The notes: generated by a model from the letters alone, not told the origin. 64,000 bases of DNA from Arthrobacter sp. efr-133-R2A-120 (GCF_030209835.1 NZ_JARVRF010000028.1:55899-119898), one strand, 5' to 3'; shown: positions 36,299 to 45,235, counted from the first letter of the stretch. A program made the numbers and translations.

Positions 36299-37596
36299 AT
36301 ACCACCGAAGCCGAGCAGGCCACCATGCGGGTGGGCGCCGCCGTCGTCGAGATCTCACCGCCCGCAGGTACGCCAATGGCCGGATTCGCAGCAAGGACGG
36401 AACCGAGCACCGGCGTCCACGACCCCCTGAGCGTCCGGGCGTTGGCTGTCGATGACACGTGCTGGATCACCGTGGATGTGTGCGGCCTCCACGAAGACAC
36501 GTGCACCCGCATCGCACGCGGCTTGCCCTTTATGCCGGAGGGTGTCGCGATCACCGCGACACATACCCACGCAGGTCCGTGCGTCATGCCGGGCCGGCTC
36601 GGAGGCCATGACCCGGGTCTCCTGGAGGAGATCGTCGTGGCTTGCCACGAGGCCGCCGAGACCGCGTTGGCCTCCCAGCAGCCTGCCACCCTGCAATACG
36701 GCGAATCGCGCGGAGTGGACATTGCAAGGAACCGGCGCCATCCCGAACGTGCCGTGGATCCGCCGGTCCAAATCGCCACATTCAGCGATGCGCGCGGACA
36801 AGTGCTTGCCTGGGTTGTTCTCTATCCCTGCCACCCGGTGGTCCTGGGTCCGGAGAACCGGCTCATCAGCGGCGACTACCCGGCGTTTACCAGAAGCGTC
36901 GTGGAGGAACGTTCCCCCGGTTCAGTGGCCCTTTTCCTGCCCGGGACCCCCGGTGACATCAACTCGGGCCATCCCGCCGACGCGTCGTACTCGCTTTCCG
37001 GCTCCGCCGGCAGGACGATGGAGCAAGCGCGCAAGATCGGAGAACATGTGGCGGCATCCGCGTTGGGGACCCAGCTCCTCCCGGTCTTCGATTCGGGTTC
37101 CGATTCGGGTTTCGCTTCGGGGATGGCTTCCGCCGCCCGGAGGACCATTAACGTCGCAATGAATTCGCGTGATGCGTTTTCCCCTGCGGAGTTGAGCCGG
37201 CAGTGGGAGGCGGAAGCGGTTTCGGCAGATCCGGGCCGGCGATCCCTCCTCAACGGGTGGAAGCAATGGGCCGTGGACCGCAGTCCCGACGAGAAAATGT
37301 CCTGGCGCGCACCAGTGAGCGTCTTCAACTGGCAGGGCCTGACCCTCGTAGGATTACCCGGAGAACCATTCCTGGCCGCAACCGAAGCCATCGCCTCCGA
37401 GCTCGAAGGGCCCGTATTCGTCACGGGCTACACCAACGGGTGCCCCGGATACTTCCCGAGCGCGGACGAATATGACTTCGGAGGATACGAAGTGGAGGAC
37501 GCGCACCGCTATTACGGTATGCCTGCCCCCTTCGCGCCTGGCAGCGCCGAAGCCCTTGTCCTTGCCGCATTAGAGCTCGCCGGTGAGCTCCAATGA
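36295..37596 (+). CDS. Neutral/alkaline ceramidase-family amidohydrolase-like protein
   Basis: 433 residues resembling the N-terminal catalytic domain of neutral ceramidases: VGAAVVEISPPAGTPMAGF at the start, THTHAGP (metal histidines, ~90-96), YPCHPVVLGPENRLISGDYP (third histidine) and LPGTPGDIN. There is no signal peptide, and the ceramidase C-terminal immunoglobulin-like domain is absent, so it should be cytoplasmic. Its place between nagA and lacI suggests hydrolysis of an N-acyl or glycosidic amino-sugar compound rather than ceramide. No characterised precedent is known to me. Confidence 0.75.
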   Translation: MNTTEAEQATMRVGAAVVEISPPAGTPMAGFAARTEPSTGVHDPLSVRALAVDDTCWITVDVCGLHEDTCTRIARGLPFMPEGVAITATHTHAGPCVMPGRLGGHDPGLLEEIVVACHEAAETALASQQPATLQYGESRGVDIARNRRHPERAVDPPVQIATFSDARGQVLAWVVLYPCHPVVLGPENRLISGDYPAFTRSVVEERSPGSVALFLPGTPGDINSGHPADASYSLSGSAGRTMEQARKIGEHVAASALGTQLLPVFDSGSDSGFASGMASAARRTINVAMNSRDAFSPAELSRQWEAEAVSADPGRRSLLNGWKQWAVDRSPDEKMSWRAPVSVFNWQGLTLVGLPGEPFLAATEAIASELEGPVFVTGYTNGCPGYFPSADEYDFGGYEVEDAHRYYGMPAPFAPGSAEALVLAALELAGELQ

Positions 37597-38660
37597 CGGG
37601 CCGTCCAACCATCACGCAATTGGCGGCCGAACTCGGCATCGCCCCCTCAACCGTGTCCAGGGCCTTTACCCGGCCAAACCTCCTCAAACCGGAGACGGTG
37701 GCACTGGTTCAAAAGGCTGCCGAAGCCGCCGGCTACGTGCCGAACCATCACGCGCGCGCCCTCTCGACAGGACGCGCCGGCGCTATCGGACTCATCGTGC
37801 CGGACATCGCCAACCCGTTCTTCCCTCCGCTGGTCCGCGCGGCTCAAAACTACGCGAGCGACCTCGGGCTATCCGTGTTCTTGGCGGACACGGATGAAGA
37901 TCCCAATCGGGAAGACCGTCTCATCTCACGGATGGCTCCCCAGGTCGAAGGGTTGATCGTCGTATCTTCCCGGCTCGCTTCGTCCCGCATCCGGCAAATC
38001 GCCGATTCCCAACGCGTGGCGTTCATCAACCGCGATGTTCCCGAGACCTACCGGGTGCTGCTGGACACCACTGCAGCCATCCGCTCCGCGCTGACGCACT
38101 TGGCCGAGCTCGGCCACCGTCGCATAGCCTACGTCGGCGGGCCACCACAATCATGGGCAAACAAGCAGCGTCACTCGGCGGTGGACAACTTCACGAAGGC
38201 CCACGCCCTCGAGGTCATGCATTTCAGTGCGGATCCGGGCACCTACGAAGCCGCGAAGGCGCTCGGCGATTCTGTGGCAGCGTCCGGAGTCACGGCTGTC
38301 ATCGCTTTTGACGACGTCATCGCTCACGGCCTGATGGGCGGATTCGCTGCCGCGGGCGTGGAGGTACCGAAGGACGTGAGTGTCATCGGATGCGACGACA
38401 CCCTCGCGACCACAACGTTTCCTGCCCTTTCGACGATTGCGGTCAATGTCGGTGCAGCAGCCCGGCGCGCCGTCGCCGCCCTCTCCGAGAACCCAGGCTC
38501 AACCAGCCTGACGGGCGCGAGGGTCATCTTCGAGGGAACCCTCGTCCTCAGGGGAACAACAGGTCCGGTCAGGTCCGCATCCAGCCCTCTGACGCTAGAA
38601 CCGGAGCTCGATTACCCGACGACCGGAAGCGTCCAGGTTCGCCGTGGCAGTGATAGCTGA
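37593..38660 (+). CDS. LacI-family transcriptional regulator
   Basis: 355 residues. The HTH ITQLAAELGIAPSTVSRAF (~5-23) and hinge helix NHHARALSTGRAGAIG are followed by a periplasmic-binding-like domain (GLIVPDIANPFFPPLVRAAQ, VIAFDDVIAHGLM). Family homology ends near LVLRGTTGP; the last ~30 residues are read from DNA that is also the 3' end of the opposite-strand HAD gene (66-base overlap). It probably represses this operon through the palindrome at 30762-30775. Confidence 0.9.
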   Translation: MTGRPTITQLAAELGIAPSTVSRAFTRPNLLKPETVALVQKAAEAAGYVPNHHARALSTGRAGAIGLIVPDIANPFFPPLVRAAQNYASDLGLSVFLADTDEDPNREDRLISRMAPQVEGLIVVSSRLASSRIRQIADSQRVAFINRDVPETYRVLLDTTAAIRSALTHLAELGHRRIAYVGGPPQSWANKQRHSAVDNFTKAHALEVMHFSADPGTYEAAKALGDSVAASGVTAVIAFDDVIAHGLMGGFAAAGVEVPKDVSVIGCDDTLATTTFPALSTIAVNVGAAARRAVAALSENPGSTSLTGARVIFEGTLVLRGTTGPVRSASSPLTLEPELDYPTTGSVQVRRGSDS

Positions 38661-39272
38661 GTAGTCCGCGATCTGCCACAGCCCATCTGCCGCCTCGCCT
38701 CCGGCGTCGCCCACCACCACGGTCCGCATGCCCGCCGCACGGGCGGAAGCGATGCCCGCGGGGGCATCTTCGAAGACGACGACGTCGGCTGGCTCGGCAC
38801 CCAGCAGCGCGGCGGCCTTGAGGTAGCCTTCCGGGTCCGGTTTGCCGCGCGTTACGGCCTCCGAAGTGACAGTGGTCGCCGGCATCTCGAGTCCGGCCGC
38901 CTTCATACGTACTCCGGCGAGGATCCGATCGGCCGAGGTGACCATGGCGACGGCGTCGGCAGGCAAGGACCGCAACAGTTCCGAGGCTCCGGGCAACGCC
39001 ACGATCCCGTCCGTCCGGGTCCGTTCCATCTCGCCGAGTTCCTCCGCAAGCGCGTCGATGTCGGCTCCAGCCGGGGCGAAACGGCGCACCGTGTCCTTGG
39101 CTTGGACCCCGTGTGAAGTCCGCAGGATCTCGCCGATGTCCAGTCCATACCGGCCCGCGAATTCGCTCCAGACTTCCTCCACGATCGCGGTGGAGTCCAC
39201 CAAGGTGCCGTCCATATCGAAGAGGACAGCCCGGACGGTCAGGGTTTTCACGGCTTCAGCAGGCAGGTTCAT
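38595..39272 (-). CDS. HAD-family sugar phosphatase
   Basis: 225 residues, HAD subfamily IA (beta-phosphoglucomutase/sugar phosphatase-like). Motif I LFDMDGTLVDS (Asp19, Asp21), motif II VTSADRI, motif III RGKPDPEGY and motif IV FEDAPAG are intact, so it should be active. It follows the VOC gene on the same strand. Its 3' end is duplicated near 30.6 kb, on the far side of the amino-sugar operon. Confidence 0.88.
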   Translation of the reverse strand: MNLPAEAVKTLTVRAVLFDMDGTLVDSTAIVEEVWSEFAGRYGLDIGEILRTSHGVQAKDTVRRFAPAGADIDALAEELGEMERTRTDGIVALPGASELLRSLPADAVAMVTSADRILAGVRMKAAGLEMPATTVTSEAVTRGKPDPEGYLKAAALLGAEPADVVVFEDAPAGIASARAAGMRTVVVGDAGGEAADGLWQIADYSAITATANLDASGRRVIELRF

Positions 39273-39326
39273 GCATCCATCCTGCCTGCGTATCCGTTCC
39301 GCGGCCCAACTCTTACGGTGTGAGTC

Positions 39327-39704
39327 CTAGCCGTTGGGCCTGTGCGGGATGTACTGGACGGCCCATTTATTGCCGTCCGGATCGGCGAAGTACACGAAGT
39401 GGCCCCAATCCTGGATGTCGATGTCGCTGACTTCCACGCCGTTGGCCTTGAGCTGATCGTGCGCTTCCTGAATATTGCCGACCACCATTTGCAGGCTGGG
39501 GGCGGTGCCTGGAGGGGCGTCGTTCAGGCCCTCGCCGATGCAGATGGAGCAGGCCGAGCCAGGCGGAGTCAATTGGACGAAGCGGATGCCGTCCATGGGC
39601 CGCTCGTCGTAGTCCGCGTTGAAGCCCACTTTGTTGACGTAGAAATCCTTGGCGCGGTCCACATCGGACACAGGGACAAACACAAGTTCAAGTTTCCAGT
39701 CCAT
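39327..39704 (-). CDS. VOC-family (glyoxalase/bleomycin-resistance-like) protein
   Basis: 125 residues, one VOC repeat pair: MDWKLELVFVPVSDVDRAKD at the start, then FYVNKVGF and the closing FADPDGNKWAVQ. I chose the ATG at 39704 because the VOC fold starts there; no convincing Shine-Dalgarno is visible. The function is unknown. A 28-base piece of it is duplicated at 30690-30717. Confidence 0.8.
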   Translation of the reverse strand: MDWKLELVFVPVSDVDRAKDFYVNKVGFNADYDERPMDGIRFVQLTPPGSACSICIGEGLNDAPPGTAPSLQMVVGNIQEAHDQLKANGVEVSDIDIQDWGHFVYFADPDGNKWAVQYIPHRPNG

Positions 39705-39758
39705 GGGCCAAAGGCTATCGGCGGAGCCGGAAAACCGGTAGGGGCGGAGCACAACGCG

Positions 39759-39807
39759 GGGTCACTTACAGCCCATGTTGCTGCTCGAATTGGGCCGTAA
39801 GTGACCC
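39759..39807. terminator. Hairpin overlapping the 3' end of the MFS exporter gene
   Basis: GGGTCACTTACAGCCCA (39759-39775) pairs with TGGGCCGTAAGTGACCC (39791-39807) at 16 of 17 positions. The left arm contains the MFS stop codon and the right arm its last sense codons, so the element supplies both coding sequence and a terminator-like stem. There is no T-run on either side. Confidence 0.75.
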
Positions 39808-41244
39808 GGCGTTGACGAGTTCGACGGCGGCGCCTCCCCAGGTGCCCACGCCGACTTCTGTTTCAGCTTGCGCGCGGGCTCGGGCTCGGGACGGAAGGAG
39901 CCACGCCACCAGCGTGGCAAGGACCAGCACGGCCGCACCAACGTAGACGGCGGGAATGGCCGCTTCCACGTAGCCCGTGGGAGTGAGTTTGCCGCCGGCT
40001 CCCGTGAAGACTGCCGTCAGGACGGCCACGCCCAGTGCTACACCGATCTCCCGGAGAGTCGAGTTGGTGCCGCTCGCCTTCGCGTGGTCCTCGGCGCGCA
40101 TGTTGGCGAGCACCGACGTCGACATCGGGGCGAAAACCAGGCCCATACCGATTCCAGCCGCCACAAATCCTGGGACCAGAGTCTCGTACGGGACGGTCGC
40201 GGAAAGGACTCCGGCCAGCCAGAACATGCCCGCTGTCAGCAGCACGAGGCCCGCGATCATCAGGGTCCTGGTGCCAAGCCGCGGTGCCAACAGGCCGGCG
40301 AGCGGTGCCACGAACATGGGCGCCAGGGTCCAGGGCATGGTCATCACGCCGGCTGCGAGGGGTCCGTGGCCCTGCACCACCTGCAGGAACTGGATGAGGA
40401 TGAAGACGGAGCCGAAGATCCCGAAGCTGAAGGTCAGGCCGATCAGGTTAGCCACAGTGAAGCTACGGTCGCGGAAGAGCCGGAGTGGAAGGAGCGGCGC
40501 GGCAACGCGGGATTCCCACAAAACGAAAGCAAGCAGCAGGACCCCGCCAGCGATCAAGGCGCCGAGCACCTCGGCACTGGACCAGCCGGCGTCGTTCCCT
40601 CGGACAATGCCGAAAACGAGCGCCAAGAGGCCAAGTCCGGAGAGAAGAAGGCCTACGACGTCGGCTCGGACGCGGGCGCCGAAGCTGTTCGGAAGCGCGA
40701 AGAGCGCCAGCGGAATCGACAGGATGCCAATCGGCACGTTGAGCCAGAAGATCGCTTCCCAGCTCCAGCCTTCCACGACCGCGCCGCCGATCAACGGCCC
40801 AAGGGCGACACCCAGGCCGGAAACTCCGCCCCAGATGCCGATGGCGAGCGGGCGCAGCTTGTCGCTGACCGAGCCCACCAGCAGGGTGAGCGATAGCGGC
40901 ATGAGCGCCGCGGAGCCCACGCCTTGGACTGCGCGCGCGGCGATGAGCTGCGCCGGGTCCGTGCTAAGGGCGGCTGCGGCGGAAGACAGGGTGAAGACGG
41001 CAAGGCCGGCGATGAACACGTGTCGGCGGCCGAAGCGGTCCCCCAGGCCGACGGCCAGCAACATGAATGCCGCGAAGCTCAGGGAGTAGGCGTTGACGAT
41101 CCACTGCAGTTCCTCAACGCTCGCGCCGAGGGCCTTGTGCATCACGGGCAGTGCGTTGGTGACCACAAGGTTGTCCAGCGTGGCCATGAAGACGGGAAGG
41201 GAGGCCGCCACAATGGCCAGCCAAACGGGAATGGTGCGTTTCAT
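39766..41244 (-). CDS. MFS drug exporter, DHA2 (EmrB/QacA) type
   Basis: 492 residues with about 14 TM segments. The N-terminal motif D1-like FMATLDNLVVTNALPVM, motif A GLGDRFGRRHVF and motif C GVSGLGVALGPLIGG are clear. It should expel drugs or similar compounds by proton exchange. It is divergent from a TetR gene with two matching palindromes between them. Confidence 0.92.
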   Translation of the reverse strand: MKRTIPVWLAIVAASLPVFMATLDNLVVTNALPVMHKALGASVEELQWIVNAYSLSFAAFMLLAVGLGDRFGRRHVFIAGLAVFTLSSAAAALSTDPAQLIAARAVQGVGSAALMPLSLTLLVGSVSDKLRPLAIGIWGGVSGLGVALGPLIGGAVVEGWSWEAIFWLNVPIGILSIPLALFALPNSFGARVRADVVGLLLSGLGLLALVFGIVRGNDAGWSSAEVLGALIAGGVLLLAFVLWESRVAAPLLPLRLFRDRSFTVANLIGLTFSFGIFGSVFILIQFLQVVQGHGPLAAGVMTMPWTLAPMFVAPLAGLLAPRLGTRTLMIAGLVLLTAGMFWLAGVLSATVPYETLVPGFVAAGIGMGLVFAPMSTSVLANMRAEDHAKASGTNSTLREIGVALGVAVLTAVFTGAGGKLTPTGYVEAAIPAVYVGAAVLVLATLVAWLLPSRARARAQAETEVGVGTWGGAAVELVNAGSLTAQFEQQHGL

Positions 41245-41288
41245 GATGACTCCACGAGGTCGCTGAAGGTGCCACTTTTCGGCTTGTT

Positions 41289-41336
41289 GTAATCGAATGA
41301 TTACTTAAAAGGCAAAGTTAGTTATCGGCTGATAAC
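41289..41336. promoter_or_regulatory. Twin operators between the MFS exporter and its TetR regulator
   Basis: GTAATC-GAAT-GATTAC (41289-41304) and GTTATC-GGCT-GATAAC (41321-41336) have the same plan: 6-base arms and a 4-base spacer, 32 bases centre to centre (about three helical turns). The second ends at the base before the TetR ATG, so the tetR message may be leaderless or use the internal GTG codon at 41346. Confidence 0.75.
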
Positions 41337-42053
41337 ATGTCAAGTGTGGCGAAGAAAACAGCGGGCACAGGCGCCCCGGAAACAGGCTCAAGCAGTCAGG
41401 CAACTGCCGAACGCATACCAGCGGCGCAGCGGCGCGAACTGATCCTGGAAGCTGCCACCGGCGTCTTTGCCGAGCGCGGATACGCCGGGTCCACCACGGA
41501 CCGAGTGGCCAAGGCCGCAGGGATCAGCCAGCCGTATGTCGTGCGGATGTTCGGCACCAAGGAGACACTGTTCCTGGAGGCCCTGGACCGCGCCCAAGGC
41601 AAGTTACTGCGCGCGTTCCGCGACGTCATCGCGGCTTACGACGCGGGAGAACTCGCCGAAGAACTGCAGCACCTTGATCCGGCCGCCGGGAGCGGCCGGC
41701 CGGGACAGCTCAAGCAACTCATGGCCATCGCCTACGCGGATCTCGTGGCGGACCGCGGGATCCTCATGATGCTGATGCAGGCGTTCGTGGCAGGTCATGA
41801 GCCCGCCATCGGGGCGCGGGCCAGGGAAGGATTCCTGGATATTTACCGCCTGGTGCGGGACGAAGCCGGCCTATCCCCCGAAACCGTCCGGGACTTCCTT
41901 GCGCAGGGCATGCTCATGAACACCCTGATCGGCATCCGCCTGCCGGAGGTCTACGAACAGGACCCGACGGCCGAGGAGTTGCTTGAGTGCACCCTGCGGT
42001 CCAAGCTGCCCATGGTGCTCAAGGCAAGCAAGGCCCAGCGCCGGGCGGGTTAG
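41337..42053 (+). CDS. TetR-family regulator of the MFS exporter
   Basis: 238 residues. HTH GSTTDRVAKAAGISQPYVVR (~51-70) after a ~25-residue polar N-terminal extension, then a helical C-terminal domain (TetR_C group). The ATG abuts the right operator, with no ribosome site; a GTG three codons in is a possible alternative. It probably represses both itself and the divergent exporter. Confidence 0.88.
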   Translation: MSSVAKKTAGTGAPETGSSSQATAERIPAAQRRELILEAATGVFAERGYAGSTTDRVAKAAGISQPYVVRMFGTKETLFLEALDRAQGKLLRAFRDVIAAYDAGELAEELQHLDPAAGSGRPGQLKQLMAIAYADLVADRGILMMLMQAFVAGHEPAIGARAREGFLDIYRLVRDEAGLSPETVRDFLAQGMLMNTLIGIRLPEVYEQDPTAEELLECTLRSKLPMVLKASKAQRRAG

Positions 42054-42069
42054 CTGCTAGCCGGACTCG

Positions 42070-42705
42070 CTAGCCGGCTACGCCGTAGAGGCGGTCTCCG
42101 GCGTCGCCCAGGCCCGGAACGATGTAGGCCTTCTCGTTGAGCCTCTCGTCGATCGAGGCGAGAACGATCTTGACGTTGGCGTCTGAAAGCTCTTCTTCCA
42201 GCTTGGCCAGGCCTTCCGGGGCTGCAAGCAGGCAGATGCACGTGACGTCCGAAGCGCCGCGTTTGAAGAGGAACTTGATGGCTTCGCGCAGTGTGCCGCC
42301 GGTGGCGAGCATGGGGTCCAGGACGAAGATCTGGCGGCCGGTGAGGTCTTCGGGGAGGCGCTCGGCGTAGGTGATGATGTCCAGGGTCTCTTCATCGCGG
42401 GCCATGCCCAGGAAGCCCACTTCGGCGGTGGGGACCAGCTTGGTCATGCCCTCCAGCATGCCGAGGCCCGCGCGGAGGATGGGAACCACCAACGGCGTCG
42501 GCTTCGTGAAGGCGGTACCGATCGCCTTGGTGACGGGGGTTTCGATCTCTACCGCTTCGGTCCTGACCTCGCGGGTGGCCTCGTAGGCCAGCAGGGTGAC
42601 GAGTTCTTCGGTGAGTTGCCGGAAGACCGGTGAAGGAGTGTTCTTATCCCGCAGAACGGTGAGCTTGTGAGCGACCAGCGGGTGGTCCACGACGAGTGTG
42701 CGCAT
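42070..42705 (-). CDS. upp: Uracil phosphoribosyltransferase
   Basis: 211 residues from ATG 42705 ([15 protein letters not shown]), the standard length. PRTase PRPP loop [12 protein letters not shown] and the uracil-binding C-terminus [15 protein letters not shown] are intact. It converts uracil and PRPP to UMP in pyrimidine salvage. Divergent from tadA, a common neighbour in Arthrobacter-type genomes. Confidence 0.95.
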   Translation of the reverse strand: MRTLVVDHPLVAHKLTVLRDKNTPSPVFRQLTEELVTLLAYEATREVRTEAVEIETPVTKAIGTAFTKPTPLVVPILRAGLGMLEGMTKLVPTAEVGFLGMARDEETLDIITYAERLPEDLTGRQIFVLDPMLATGGTLREAIKFLFKRGASDVTCICLLAAPEGLAKLEEELSDANVKIVLASIDERLNEKAYIVPGLGDAGDRLYGVAG

Positions 42706-42728
42706 GACTCCAAAACTATCATTGAGGC

Positions 42729-43238
42729 ATGAGCACCAACGAGCCTTATCACGCAGAGCACGCGGCCTGGATGGGTCTGGCCCTGGACGAGGCCCGGCGG
42801 GCGCTGAATACGGACGATGTGCCGATCGGCGCTGTCGTTTTAGGGCCCGACGGCGGCGTGCTGGGTGCCGGGAGGAACGAACGGGAAGCGCACGGCGATC
42901 CAACGGCGCACGCCGAGATCGTCGCCATCCGCGAGGCGGCCGCCGCCCTGCAACGCCATGCCCTTGAGCTGGGCGAAGGCGGAGACGGCTGGAGGCTCGA
43001 GGACTGCACGCTCGTGGTGACGCTGGAGCCGTGTGCGATGTGCGCCGGAGCCATTGTGCTGGCCCGGATTCCGCGGGTGGTCTTCGGCGCCTGGGATGAG
43101 AAGGCCGGTGCCGCCGGATCGGTGTTCGATATCTTGCGTGAACGCAGACTCAATCACTGGGTGGAGGTCTACGCCGGCGTGCGCGAAGAGGAATGCTCGG
43201 CATTGCTCCGCGATTTCTTCGCAGCCCACCGGGAATAG
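42729..43238 (+). CDS. tadA: tRNA-specific adenosine deaminase
   Basis: 169 residues. Zinc/catalytic motifs HAEIVA and PCAMCAGA match TadA, which makes inosine at position 34 of tRNA-Arg(ACG). Length and context next to upp support TadA rather than a cytosine or guanine deaminase. Confidence 0.92.
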   Translation: MSTNEPYHAEHAAWMGLALDEARRALNTDDVPIGAVVLGPDGGVLGAGRNEREAHGDPTAHAEIVAIREAAAALQRHALELGEGGDGWRLEDCTLVVTLEPCAMCAGAIVLARIPRVVFGAWDEKAGAAGSVFDILRERRLNHWVEVYAGVREEECSALLRDFFAAHRE

Positions 43239-43332
43239 CAGCTGCCGTCGGATCGCACGCGTCGGAGGCCCTTGAAATTGTCAGGTGTTTGGACGTCAGA
43301 TGGTCTCAGGCAGCACATCTGAGGAGGACCTC

Positions 43333-43719
43333 ATGACAGTCTCTTTCAACCACACCATCGTCTATTCGACGGACAAACGCCGTTCCGCGGAGTTCCTCGC
43401 CAAGGTGTTTGGACTCCCGAAGCCGCAGCCCATGTGGTCCTTCATGACCGTGTCCTTTGAACACGGAGTAGCGCTCGATTTCGCGACAGCCGACCGGCCA
43501 ATTTCTCCCCAGCACTACGCCTTCCTGGTCAGCGAGGAAGATTTCGACGGGATTTTCTCCCGGATCCAGGCCGAGGAAATCCCCTACTGGGCGGACCCTG
43601 CGCGGTCCCGCCCCCAGCAGATCAACCACAACGACGGCGGACGCGGCGTCTACTTCGCGGATCCGGACGGGCATTTCCTCGAGGCAATTACTCGGCCATA
43701 TGGATCGGGTGCCGCATGA
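43333..43719 (+). CDS. VOC-family protein
   Basis: 128 residues with the VOC pattern (FNHTIVYSTDKRRSAEFLAK, GRGVYFADPDGHFLEAI). The ATG at 43333 follows a strong GAGGAGG. The stop overlaps the acylphosphatase start by four bases. Family members bind metals and small electrophiles; the specific role is unknown. Confidence 0.88.
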   Translation: MTVSFNHTIVYSTDKRRSAEFLAKVFGLPKPQPMWSFMTVSFEHGVALDFATADRPISPQHYAFLVSEEDFDGIFSRIQAEEIPYWADPARSRPQQINHNDGGRGVYFADPDGHFLEAITRPYGSGAA

Positions 43720-43994
43720 GTTCCCCGGTGCGGGTCACGGCCATGGTGACCGGCCGCGTCCAGGGCGTCGGCTTCCGCTACTCGACAATGCACCAAGCCC
43801 GAATGCTCGGACTGACCGGGGAGGCGGCCAACCAGTTGGACGGCTCGGTGCAGGTCATCGCTGAGGGTGATCGCGAATCCGTCGATTCCCTGCTGGAATG
43901 GCTGCAATCCCGGGATGCTCCAGGCCGCGTGAAACACGTGGATGCCACCTTCACGCAAGCCACCGGCGAGTTCTCCGGATTCTGGGTGGACTGA
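43716..43994 (+). CDS. acyP: Acylphosphatase
   Basis: 92 residues, standard length. The phosphate loop GRVQGVGFRYS with its arginine and the conserved asparagine in ANQLDGSVQVIAEG are present. It hydrolyses acyl phosphates. Co-translated with the VOC gene. Confidence 0.93.
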   Translation: MSSPVRVTAMVTGRVQGVGFRYSTMHQARMLGLTGEAANQLDGSVQVIAEGDRESVDSLLEWLQSRDAPGRVKHVDATFTQATGEFSGFWVD

Positions 43995-44023
43995 AGCACT
44001 CCAACCTGAGACCGGCGTTCGCC

Positions 44024-45235
44024 TTATGAATTGGCACTGTCCAGGGCGTCGATGCGTTTCTGTCGCGATGCCGGCGAGTCCAGGCTGAACGAGCGGAAGT
44101 CCCCGAGGTCCTCGCGGATCCAGCTCTCCACCTCACTGATTCGCTGGGCGACGGCCGCGCTGGGCTTGTCGAACGTCCAGGCTGCGATCCGTTCCTTGCC
44201 CGGATCGTACTGCCACAGCCCGATGATCCGTCCCCGGTCCAGGATCGGATGGTCCGAGAGGTCCGCCTGCAGCGCGAGCGTGGTGTCCAGGATCTTCCGG
44301 CCCCGATCGCCTTCAGCCAGCATGTCCGCCGAGTTCCTGCGCAACAGCACCAAAGAATCCGTCCCGGCCAGAAGCTGGATCTGTTCCTCGTGCGGTGCCT
44401 TGAACGCGGAAAGGTGCTCGACGTCGTCGGGCAGCATCCAGAGCGGCTCGCCTGCCGCCGTCGTCACTTCGACGGCGCCGACGGCGACCAGCCCCGCCTT
44501 GCTCTGCGCGACTGTGAAGCCGGTAAGCCATTGGCTCTGCTTGAACGTCGCACCACCCGTCCAGCGCAGGTACCGTTCGATCAAGCGCGCGCGGGCGGCG
44601 TCGTCGTCGATGGTGCTGGGCGGTAGCGCCCACGACGTGTAGGCGTAGCGCTGCTGGTCGAGGCGGCCATTGACGGGCACGCGGCGGATGCGGCCGTCGG
44701 CTTGGAGGAGGCCCAACGCCGTGGGGAGGGTGGTGGACGCACCCTTCTTCTTGCCTTCTTCGCCGAGGCTGCGGACGGATTCGCCGAGCTCGTCCCTGAG
44801 TTGCTTGGGATCCATGGGGTCGCTGGATTCCATGAGGGTGTGCAGCACTTGCTCTTCGAGGAGGGTGATCTCACCACGCTCGACGCCGAGCCGGGCCAGG
44901 ACCTTGAACGGCGCCACCGCGGCGTCCCGGCCGACTTGGAGGCCCCACGCGAAGTCGCTCCGGCCGAGGACGTACGTGCATCCGCGGGCGGTCGGAAGCT
45001 CGTGGATTCTCAGCTCGGCGACGTCGCGATCCACCTGTTCGCGCCTGATCCCGGCGCGGGCAAAGAGCGTCAGGTAGGGGTTGGCGCCGCCCACGGAGCG
45101 GGCCCAGCCGGCACGGTCCAGGACTTCCTCGGACGTCTTGCCCGCGAGCGAGCCGTCCAGGCCCTGCCTATGCCACGCCCAGGCGCGGAGGAGTTCCGGG
45201 GTGAGCGTTTGGGTGGAAAGCACGGCGGACGTCAT
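44024..45235 (-). CDS. Winged-helix DNA-binding protein, YcaQ/AlkX-like (HTH_42)
   Basis: 403 residues. The N-terminus (LTPELLRAWAWHRQGLDGSL) and the several winged-helix repeats ending AAWTFDKPSAAVAQRISEVE match the HTH_42 family, some of whose members unhook DNA crosslinks as glycosylases. The family's QxQ/QxD catalytic signature is not evident here (HEEQIQLLAGTD is the nearest region), so glycosylase activity is unproven. I chose ATG 45235, where the family begins. Confidence 0.8.
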   Translation of the reverse strand: MTSAVLSTQTLTPELLRAWAWHRQGLDGSLAGKTSEEVLDRAGWARSVGGANPYLTLFARAGIRREQVDRDVAELRIHELPTARGCTYVLGRSDFAWGLQVGRDAAVAPFKVLARLGVERGEITLLEEQVLHTLMESSDPMDPKQLRDELGESVRSLGEEGKKKGASTTLPTALGLLQADGRIRRVPVNGRLDQQRYAYTSWALPPSTIDDDAARARLIERYLRWTGGATFKQSQWLTGFTVAQSKAGLVAVGAVEVTTAAGEPLWMLPDDVEHLSAFKAPHEEQIQLLAGTDSLVLLRRNSADMLAEGDRGRKILDTTLALQADLSDHPILDRGRIIGLWQYDPGKERIAAWTFDKPSAAVAQRISEVESWIREDLGDFRSFSLDSPASRQKRIDALDSANS

